This document shows positions 6,538 through 11,001 of a stretch of 11,001 nucleotides of DNA, piece by piece. A program made the translations under genes and the position numbers. The stretch's first letter is position 1. The number at the start of each line of letters is the position of its first letter. The notes beneath the pieces were generated by a model that saw only the letters and a list, made by a program, of their open reading frames with translations, was not told the DNA's origin and did no database searches. Source of the stretch: an uncultured Clostridia bacterium (GTDB lineage: Bacteria; Bacillota; Clostridia; Lachnospirales; Lachnospiraceae); contig CALZBV010000063.1 in the NCBI GenBank assembly GCA_945622055.1, positions 1 through 11,001 of the forward strand, given 5' to 3'.

Positions 6538-6548
6538 TAGTGTATAAT
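6520..6548 (+). promoter_or_regulatory. Promoter of the AraC-family regulator gene
   Basis: TTGAAA (6520-6525), 17 nt, TATAAT (6543-6548), predicted start near 6555. It overlaps the opposing GH43 promoter: each promoter's -35 box lies in the other's spacer. Confidence 0.7.
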
Positions 6549-6588
6549 TGCAATAGATTGACTTATTCTTTTTTCGGAGGCAGAAAAT

Positions 6589-7371
6589 ATGTACATTCAT
6601 TTCATGGCAATTAACAGTGTACAGAGACCGGGCTTTATCGAGCAGAAAAAGCACGGTCAGATTGACTTTGTCTTTTTACGCTTTCATTCCAGTACAACAC
6701 TGCTTTTAGGCGATAAAACCTATACTCTGACCGAGCCGTGCATGTTTTTGATTGACTCCGGAACCCCTTACAAATATTTTGCAAACGGGGACGAATACAT
6801 CGATGACTATTTGCATTTTGCGGTCGAGAACCGCACCTCTTTTCTTTCAGAATTGACCTTTCCTTTGAATACTCCAATCTATTATTCAAATGATACATCA
6901 ATTCCGGACCTGTTGCGCCTGATCTATAATGAGCATTCCTCCGACCACCGTCTTGCTGCACGCTCCATCGACCTGCTCATCCGCTGTCTTCTCGTAAAGG
7001 TGTCGGAAGAATGGGTAAAGAGCCAGCAAAGGAACACATCCGTTCCGCATTACTATGACCTGCTTTCCGTACGAAATGCAATTTTAGCTTCCCCTGAAAA
7101 GCAATGGACTGTCGAGGAGCTCTCTGCAATGGCACATCTTTCCCCGGCTTATTTTCAGGTATGCTACAAAAAAGCCTTTGGCGTCACCTGTATGACCGAG
7201 GTAATAGGTGCCAAGCTCGAACAGGCAAAGCTCCTGCTTACCTCCACTGAACTTTCCATCAGCCAGATTGCCGCCAAAACAGGCTACAACGAAGTCTACC
7301 ACTTCATCCGCCAGTTCAAAAAAAGTACCGGCATGACGCCGGGCGCTTTTCGGAAAACTGTTGTAATGTGA
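6589..7371 (+). CDS. AraC-family transcriptional regulator of the GH43 locus
   Basis: A DNA-binding regulator, probably controlling the divergent GH43 operon in response to a xylan-derived sugar. The 260 residues start at ATG 6589 with CGGAGG eight nt upstream. Residues 1 to about 110 are a cupin-like ligand-binding domain (for example DKTYTLTEPCMFLIDSGTPYK in two pieces at 42-62, then DYLHFAVEN). Residues 160-257 are the AraC/XylS double helix-turn-helix: the first at about 173-198 (TVEELSAMAHLSPAYF, then YKKAFG), the second at about 222-256 (SISQIAAKTGYNE, then FIRQFKKSTGMTPGAFRK), the second being very close to the family signature. The arrangement, regulator divergent from glycosidase genes with overlapping promoters, is typical of local control, and self-regulation is likely. 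The true effector cannot be read from the sequence. Its 3' end is only 19 nt from the stop of the convergent GH8 gene. Confidence 0.92.
   Translation: MYIHFMAINSVQRPGFIEQKKHGQIDFVFLRFHSSTTLLLGDKTYTLTEPCMFLIDSGTPYKYFANGDEYIDDYLHFAVENRTSFLSELTFPLNTPIYYSNDTSIPDLLRLIYNEHSSDHRLAARSIDLLIRCLLVKVSEEWVKSQQRNTSVPHYYDLLSVRNAILASPEKQWTVEELSAMAHLSPAYFQVCYKKAFGVTCMTEVIGAKLEQAKLLLTSTELSISQIAAKTGYNEVYHFIRQFKKSTGMTPGAFRKTVVM
7318..7342 (-). terminator. Possible terminator for the queA-GH8 operon, inside the araC coding end
   Basis: On the minus strand CCGGC (7342-7338), a 5-nt loop, GCCGG (7332-7328), then TAC and seven T. It starts about 48 nt past the GH8 stop. The three bases between stem and T run weaken it, and the DNA encodes a conserved part of the AraC helix-turn-helix, so chance is possible. 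No better terminator for GH8 is seen in the 19-nt gap. Confidence 0.35.
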
Positions 7372-7390
7372 GCGGATAGCTTTTACATAT

Positions 7391-8545
7391 TTACCATGCC
7401 CTGTAATTTCCGGACAGTGCCAAAAGTGCAAACATATACAGACAGTTATCGTAATATCTTCGGTCACCGGTACGAAGCGGCGTATTCCAGAATTTCAGCA
7501 CGAACTCCTTTGCGAACGGTCCCTTGGCTGCAAGGGACGCCTGTGCATTCGTAGCCAGAAGTCCGACCGGGTGAAGTGCGGGCTGGTCTAACACCGTACC
7601 GTCAACAAAATACGTCTGCTCCGGACGGTCTGCCACTGTTTCACCGAAGAATTTCTGCTGACGGTCTGCAATCGCACGAAGCTCCTCGTCCTCACCATAC
7701 CACTCATAATCCAGTCCGATATTGGCAATCGTACGGTAGGAATCACTGTAGAACCAGTCATGACGGGTTCCGAACATCCCGATTTCATCTTTGGAAAGCA
7801 CCTTCGGAGAGCCGTCGTATTCCGCATACTCTGCATTCAGTCCGGTCACCGGATGACATGCCTTTTTCAGATAGGCTCTGGAAGCAGCCGCTGCCTCCTT
7901 CCAGAAGGCTCTGTCCTCTTCGTTTGCGTACTCCGCAAACTTCTCATAGAAATGCGGAAGATGATACGAAGGGTCTGAGAAACCGCATCCTACCACAAAT
8001 TCAATCAGCTTATTGGACGGATTCCACATCGGTCCGCCCTCAGTTCCATTTTCTCCCTTATGTACACACGTATGTAACAGTTTTTTGGCCTCTGCGGTAT
8101 AATTGAAAATTCCTTCTCCGTCTCCCCAGCGTTTTCCTGCAAAGAACAACGCCATTGCGAAAAATTCTTCTCCGTCCGGTGCCGGTCCGTGTGCATTTTT
8201 GGTTCCGTTCGTCTGGCAGGACCATGCGAAATAACCGGAATTCCAGCCCTCTTCCATGTACATATACGTCTTAGCCCACTTCCAGAGACGGTCAAATTCC
8301 TCCTTTTTGTCAAGCTGGACACACATCATCATACCGTAGGACATGCCCTCAGTTCTGGCGTCATGGTTCCCGGTGTCCTCCATGTATCCCATATCATCCC
8401 CTGCAAGATGGAAAATACGCTCGTCCTCGCTTCCGTAAAACATCGTCCGGAACGTATCTGCAATCTTTTGGTTTACCTCTTCCTCTGAAATCCCGCATTC
8501 TGCAAACAGATTGCGGTAAATCCCTGTTTTTGCTGCTTTCGGCAT
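7391..8545 (-). CDS. GH8 reducing-end xylose-releasing exo-oligoxylanase
   Basis: Cytoplasmic inverting GH8 enzyme (EC 3.2.1.156 type) that removes single xyloses from the reducing end of xylo-oligosaccharides. The 384 residues have no signal peptide and closely resemble Bacillus halodurans Rex along their length: TEGMSYGMMM with the candidate general acid E66, GYFAWSCQ (104-111), GPAPDGEE (120-127), FSDPSYHLPHFYE (189-201), YSDSYR with candidate base D268, the LHP loop (324-326) that blocks the aglycone side in Rex, and WNTP plus GDRRYYDNCLYMFALLALSGN at the C-terminus (read in parts). Compared with the remembered Rex sequence there is an insertion of about nine residues just before the catalytic base (about 248-263). 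ATG 8545 has AAAGGAGGT six to seven nt upstream. It is the last gene of the queA operon, 19 nt after the 88-aa gene, and converges with the AraC gene. Confidence 0.93.
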   Translation of the reverse strand: MPKAAKTGIYRNLFAECGISEEEVNQKIADTFRTMFYGSEDERIFHLAGDDMGYMEDTGNHDARTEGMSYGMMMCVQLDKKEEFDRLWKWAKTYMYMEEGWNSGYFAWSCQTNGTKNAHGPAPDGEEFFAMALFFAGKRWGDGEGIFNYTAEAKKLLHTCVHKGENGTEGGPMWNPSNKLIEFVVGCGFSDPSYHLPHFYEKFAEYANEEDRAFWKEAAAASRAYLKKACHPVTGLNAEYAEYDGSPKVLSKDEIGMFGTRHDWFYSDSYRTIANIGLDYEWYGEDEELRAIADRQQKFFGETVADRPEQTYFVDGTVLDQPALHPVGLLATNAQASLAAKGPFAKEFVLKFWNTPLRTGDRRYYDNCLYMFALLALSGNYRAW

Positions 8546-8564
8546 AAAAAACCTCCTTTTAATG

Positions 8565-8831
8565 TTATCTCACCAGTTTCTTCTTCACAAGCTTCATCAG
8601 TTCCGCAAATTCCTTCGGCTTTTCTTCGGTCAGAACATAAAGCTCCTCCAAAAGCTCCGAAAAAATCTCCTCTCTCCCGTCCGCTTCCGGCTTTTTCTCA
8701 AATACCGTCTCGTAAAATCCGACGATATCCTCCTCGGAAAGCTCATCAAACATCGTCTCCAGATAATCTGTTACGACCGAAGGCTCTTCCTTCATTCCTT
8801 CCGTCATATCATCCCACTGCTCTGTTTTCAT
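8565..8831 (-). CDS. Small acidic helical protein, unknown function
   Basis: I do not recognise this 88-residue protein. It is strongly acidic for its first 75 residues (many Glu/Asp, for example FDELSEEDIV and FSELLEELYVLTEEK) and ends in a basic stretch, KLVKKKLVR. It has no cysteine or histidine, no signal peptide or membrane segment, and heptad-like hydrophobic spacing that suggests helices. It is very likely translated: ATG 8831 lies one base after the queA stop (TGAGATG) with AGGAGG six nt upstream, so its expression should be coupled to queA. The GH8 start follows after 19 nt. Its place between a tRNA-modification gene and a xylan enzyme gives no clear hint of function. Confidence 0.75.
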   Translation of the reverse strand: MKTEQWDDMTEGMKEEPSVVTDYLETMFDELSEEDIVGFYETVFEKKPEADGREEIFSELLEELYVLTEEKPKEFAELMKLVKKKLVR

Positions 8832-8832
8832 C

Positions 8833-9927
8833 TCATTCCTCCTTCCTTTCCAAATCCGTAAAGAAACATGCGTCTCCGAAGGAAAAGAACCGATATCGTT
8901 CCTTTACTGCCTCTTTGTACGCGGCAAGCACGTGTTCTCTTCCGGCAAGTGCAGATACCAGCATCAAAAGTGTGGATTCCGGAAGGTGAAAATTTGTAAT
9001 CAGGCAATCCAGCATCTTAAACCGGTATCCCGGATAAATGAAAATATCCGTATCACCGCTGCCTGCATGCAGGATACCGGCTTCATCCGATGCAGACTCT
9101 ACCGTACGGCAGCTCGTCGTTCCGACGCAGATAATCCTTCCGCCGTTTGCCTTCGTACGATTGATTTTCTCTGCTTCCTCCGGAAGCACCTGATAGGCTT
9201 CCGTGTGCATATGATGGTCTAATATATTCTCTTCCTTAACCGGACGAAACGTTCCGAGTCCGACGTGAAGTGTCACCGTCGCAATCGTAACACCCATTTT
9301 TTCAATCTGCGCCAACAGCTCCGGTGTAAAGTGAAGACCGGCCGTAGGCGCAGCCGCGGAGCCCTCATACTTTGCATATACCGTCTGGTAACGGTTCTTA
9401 TCCTGAAGCTTATGCGTAATATATGGAGGCAGAGGCATCTGCCCAAGCGTATCCAGAACCTCTTCAAAAATACCCTCGTAAGAAAACTGCACCATACGGT
9501 TTCCATCGTCAAGCACATCTACCACCGTTCCGATCAGCTTCCCGTCTCCAAACGAAATCTTCGTTCCGGTCTTTGCCTTTTTGCCCGGCTTTGCAAGGGT
9601 TTCCCAAACATCCCTTTCATGGCGCTTTAACAGCAAAAGCTCAATCTGCGCACCGGGTGCCCCCGGCACAAAACCAGGCTTTATCCCGGAAGCATCAATC
9701 AGGCGCTCTCCAATCAGTCTTGCCGGAATCACCTTTGTGTTGTTAAGCACAAGGCAGTCTCCCGGACGAAGATATTCTGTTATATCCCGAAAAATCCGGT
9801 GCGTAAATTCACCGGTATGCTTGTCCACAACTAAAAGCCGTGAGGCCGAGCGGTCCTCTAACGGATCCTGTGCAATCAGTTCCTCCGGTAAATCAAAAAA
9901 ATAATCACTCTTTTTTAATGCCTGCAT
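8833..9927 (-). CDS. queA: S-adenosylmethionine:tRNA ribosyltransferase-isomerase
   Basis: QueA transfers and isomerises the ribosyl group of S-adenosylmethionine onto preQ1 at the wobble base of tRNA(Asp, Asn, His, Tyr), giving epoxyqueuosine. The 364 residues carry the family blocks in order: FDLPEELIAQDPLEDRSASRLL (in parts, 10-32), VLNNTKVIPARL (60-71), IELLLLKRH, MPLPPYI, YQTVYAKYEGSAAAPTAGLHF (in parts), VTLHVGLGTFRPV, HTEAYQV, VGTTSCRTVES, IYPGYRFK, LITNFHLPESTLLMLVSA and FFSFGDACFF. It is slightly long because of a Gly/Pro/Ala-rich insert at about 76-92 after PARLIGER. ATG 9927 has AGAGG six nt upstream. It heads an operon with the 88-aa gene and the GH8 gene. No other queuosine gene (tgt, queG) is in the window. 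Confidence 0.96.
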   Translation of the reverse strand: MQALKKSDYFFDLPEELIAQDPLEDRSASRLLVVDKHTGEFTHRIFRDITEYLRPGDCLVLNNTKVIPARLIGERLIDASGIKPGFVPGAPGAQIELLLLKRHERDVWETLAKPGKKAKTGTKISFGDGKLIGTVVDVLDDGNRMVQFSYEGIFEEVLDTLGQMPLPPYITHKLQDKNRYQTVYAKYEGSAAAPTAGLHFTPELLAQIEKMGVTIATVTLHVGLGTFRPVKEENILDHHMHTEAYQVLPEEAEKINRTKANGGRIICVGTTSCRTVESASDEAGILHAGSGDTDIFIYPGYRFKMLDCLITNFHLPESTLLMLVSALAGREHVLAAYKEAVKERYRFFSFGDACFFTDLERKEE

Positions 9928-9998
9928 ACCATTCCTCTATCTTTAAAATCTTTAAAATTCTTTTTCATCGTTCTTTGCACTCCACTCTCCATACTGAA

Positions 9999-10027
9999 AT
10001 CTTAACATAAATACGGTACCGATTCAA
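9999..10027 (-). promoter_or_regulatory. Promoter of the queA operon
   Basis: On the minus strand TTGAAT (10027-10022), 17 nt, TAAGAT (10004-9999), four of six matches in each box. The predicted start is near 9992, a leader of about 65 nt. I see no preQ1 riboswitch in the leader. Confidence 0.5.
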
Positions 10028-10097
10028 TCCGCATTCTTGTTAATATATTCATTTCTTTATGGTAATTCTGCCCCTTTTGATTAGCTTCTTTGTTTAC

Positions 10098-10140
10098 GAA
10101 AGTTCCGGGAGCACGCATTCCGTCGTGCTCCCGACCTTTC
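10098..10140 (-). terminator. Strong inverted repeat after the LysM gene, probable terminator
   Basis: CGGGAGCACG (10106-10115) pairs perfectly over 10 bp with CGTGCTCCCG (10124-10133) around an 8-nt loop, and outer arms GAAAG/CTTTC (10098-10102/10136-10140) add 5 bp across a small internal loop. It begins about 30 nt after the LysM stop and ends upstream of the queA promoter. The T tract is short and lies within the outer stem, so it could act in either direction. Confidence 0.6.
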
Positions 10141-10170
10141 CTCTCCTTTTTCTGCAGCTTCTTTCTTTTC

Positions 10171-10539
10171 CTACGATTCCTCTTCGTTTTCCCTCGGCTC
10201 CTTTTTTACCGGAATCTGCAGCTTGGAGCCCGGCTGAATCATTATTCCGTTCAGGTTATTAAACTTTAACAAATCCTCCAGTTCAATTCCAAACCGGTTC
10301 AAAACATCAAGCAAACTCTCGTCTACCTTAATCACATATGTCATAAGATAAAATGGGTTGCAATCCGGGCACTTCGGAATACAAATCTGGTCACCGATTT
10401 TTAAGTTGTAAATGTCAATATACGGATTCGCGCGCAAAATACGTGCCAGCGGAACCCGGAATTTCCGGCTCAGTGCATAAAGAGTATCTCCCTTTTTTAT
10501 CGTATAGATTACGCCGTTACAGGTATCAAACGTGGCCAT
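10171..10539 (-). CDS. Small two-LysM-domain protein
   Basis: A probable peptidoglycan- or spore-layer-binding protein. The 122 residues hold two LysM domains: about 11-55 (IYTIKKGDTLYALSRKF, then IGDQICIP) and about 67-110 (TYVIKVDESLLDVLNRFGI, then PGSKLQIP). Between them is CPDC (57-60), a possible redox pair or metal site, and the tail (111-122) is charged. No signal peptide or membrane anchor is present, so it is not exported by the usual route. Signal-less LysM proteins in spore-forming Firmicutes include spore-coat proteins such as SafA, one possible role, but nothing else here points to sporulation. ATG 10539 has AGGAG seven nt upstream. It is a single gene with its own promoter and a strong hairpin after it, divergent from the activase gene. 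Confidence 0.88.
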   Translation of the reverse strand: MATFDTCNGVIYTIKKGDTLYALSRKFRVPLARILRANPYIDIYNLKIGDQICIPKCPDCNPFYLMTYVIKVDESLLDVLNRFGIELEDLLKFNNLNGIMIQPGSKLQIPVKKEPRENEEES

Positions 10540-10567
10540 AGCTACACTCCTGTTTTCCTTTCCATTT

Positions 10568-10595
10568 ATTCTATGTGTTCAGACAGAAATTGCAA
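10568..10595 (-). promoter_or_regulatory. Possible promoter of the LysM gene
   Basis: On the minus strand TTGCAA (10595-10590), 16 nt, TAGAAT (10573-10568). The predicted start near 10561 leaves a leader of about 22 nt, just enough for the ribosome site. Confidence 0.45.
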
Positions 10596-10678
10596 CCCGT
10601 CCGTCTTTTATTCACACGATTTCTTAATTGGTTTTCTCCTGACGGACACAATGTTTCATCTTACATCTCACATTAAGT

Positions 10679-10712
10679 TTTCATAGTTTTCACGACAAAC
10701 TTTCATAGTTTT
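10679..10712. repeat. Tandem 12-bp direct repeat ahead of the activase promoter
   Basis: TTTCATAGTTTT occurs at 10679-10690 and again, without mismatch, at 10701-10712: a 22-bp period, two helical turns. The second copy ends 4 bp before the -35 box at 10717. This is the usual geometry of an activator site; no binding protein is identified. Confidence 0.55.
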
Positions 10713-10716
10713 TTTC

Positions 10717-10745
10717 TTGCATACTGGGAAATGGTGTCGTATAAT
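10717..10745 (+). promoter_or_regulatory. Promoter of the activase-family gene
   Basis: TTGCAT (10717-10722), 17 nt, TATAAT (10740-10745). The predicted start is near 10752, about 63 nt before the ATG. Confidence 0.7.
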
Positions 10746-10814
10746 AAACAAGTATGTATCATTTTGGCTATTTCTGACGATTTATCAGCTCAGCATAGAA
10801 GGAAAGGATTTGTT

Positions 10815-11001
10815 ATGGCAGAAAAAAGAACTTATTATTCTCTCGGAATTGACATCGGTTCCACCACCGTTAAGGTCGCGATTTTAGCCCCGGACGGTAC
10901 TGTTGTTTTCTCCGATTATACGAGACATTTTGCCGATATTCAGGGAACGCTCGCCAACCTTTTGGTAAAAGCAAAGGAAACTCTCGGCGAATTAACCCTC
11001 C
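10815..11001 (+). CDS. Acyl-CoA dehydratase activase (BadF/BcrA ATPase) family protein, 5' part
   Basis: Only the first 62 codons are in the window; the frame is open to the end. ATG 10815 has AAAGGA seven nt upstream. The start YYSLGIDIGSTTVKVAIL (7-24) is the phosphate-1 loop of the ASKHA ATPase fold as found in activators of 2-hydroxyacyl-CoA dehydratases, and the following DGTVVFSDYTRHFADIQGTL (27-46) matches the N-terminus of the very large clostridial proteins that fuse activase and dehydratase-like parts. In characterised activators the ATPase injects an electron into the dehydratase through a [4Fe-4S] cluster; the cluster cysteines would lie beyond the window. Whether this is the short (about 260 aa) or the giant (about 1,400 aa) form cannot be seen, though the N-terminus looks more like the giant form. 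Confidence 0.85.
   Translation, partial: MAEKRTYYSLGIDIGSTTVKVAILAPDGTVVFSDYTRHFADIQGTLANLLVKAKETLGELTL

Noticed and set aside
9928..9998. preQ1 riboswitch ahead of queA
   Set aside because: No compact hairpin with an A-rich tail that could form the preQ1 pseudoknot was found in the leader; queA is also not the most usual target.
10599..10647. 7-bp inverted repeat GTCCGTC/GACGGAC in the LysM-activase gap
   Set aside because: The arms are 35 nt apart with no further pairing and no T run; likely chance.
1..11001. Signs of an insertion sequence, phage, CRISPR array or defence system
   Set aside because: No transposase, integrase, Cas or toxin-antitoxin-like protein, no regular spaced repeat series and no terminal inverted repeats were found.

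Overview
The window looks like chromosome from an anaerobic, low- to mid-GC Firmicute of the Lachnospiraceae/Clostridia type. This is inferred from strong AGGAGG ribosome-binding sites, clostridial-style -35/-10 promoters with 17-bp spacers, a THF riboswitch ahead of an ECF folate transporter gene, xylan-degrading GH43 and GH8 enzymes, and the start of a very large acyl-CoA dehydratase activase-type gene. Most genes lie on the minus strand. No rRNA, tRNA, CRISPR array, insertion sequence or phage gene is visible.

Layout. (1) 1-87: the last 28 codons of a plus-strand gene, which meets folC at a hairpin usable in both directions. (2) 130-2366, minus strand: a folate operon made of promoter, THF riboswitch, folT (S component of a folate ECF transporter) and folC (dihydrofolate/folylpolyglutamate synthase). 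Import plus polyglutamate trapping are controlled by one folate sensor. (3) 2411-2953, minus strand: a small four-helix membrane protein of unknown role. Its longest open frame is misleading because a consensus promoter lies inside it, so translation probably starts at 2878. (4) 3046-7371: a hemicellulose locus. An AraC-family regulator (plus strand) is divergent from a two-gene operon: a cytoplasmic GH43 enzyme, then a GH43-CBM6 lipoprotein, followed by two tandem terminators. The two divergent promoters overlap. (5) 7391-9927, minus strand: an unusual operon of queA (tRNA queuosine biosynthesis), an 88-aa acidic protein of unknown function, and a GH8 reducing-end xylose-releasing exo-oligoxylanase. 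(6) 10171-10539, minus strand: a small two-LysM protein. (7) 10815 to the end, plus strand: the start of an acyl-CoA dehydratase activase (BadF/BcrA ATPase) family protein.

How the genes fit together. The lipoprotein GH43-CBM6 probably debranches arabinoxylan or arabino-oligosaccharides at the cell surface. The cytoplasmic GH43 and the GH8 exo-oligoxylanase would then finish imported xylo-oligosaccharides from the non-reducing and reducing ends. The transporter is not in the window. The xylan genes sit between housekeeping operons for folate and queuosine, and the GH8 gene has been placed behind queA rather than in the AraC-controlled unit.

Nothing here is clearly a new kind of system. The most interesting points are regulatory: the THF riboswitch with a readable terminator/antiterminator switch, overlapping divergent promoters with a 31-bp-phased direct repeat, a hairpin between a strong Shine-Dalgarno and the lipoprotein start, a 22-bp-phased direct repeat ahead of the activase promoter, and the queA-GH8 linkage.
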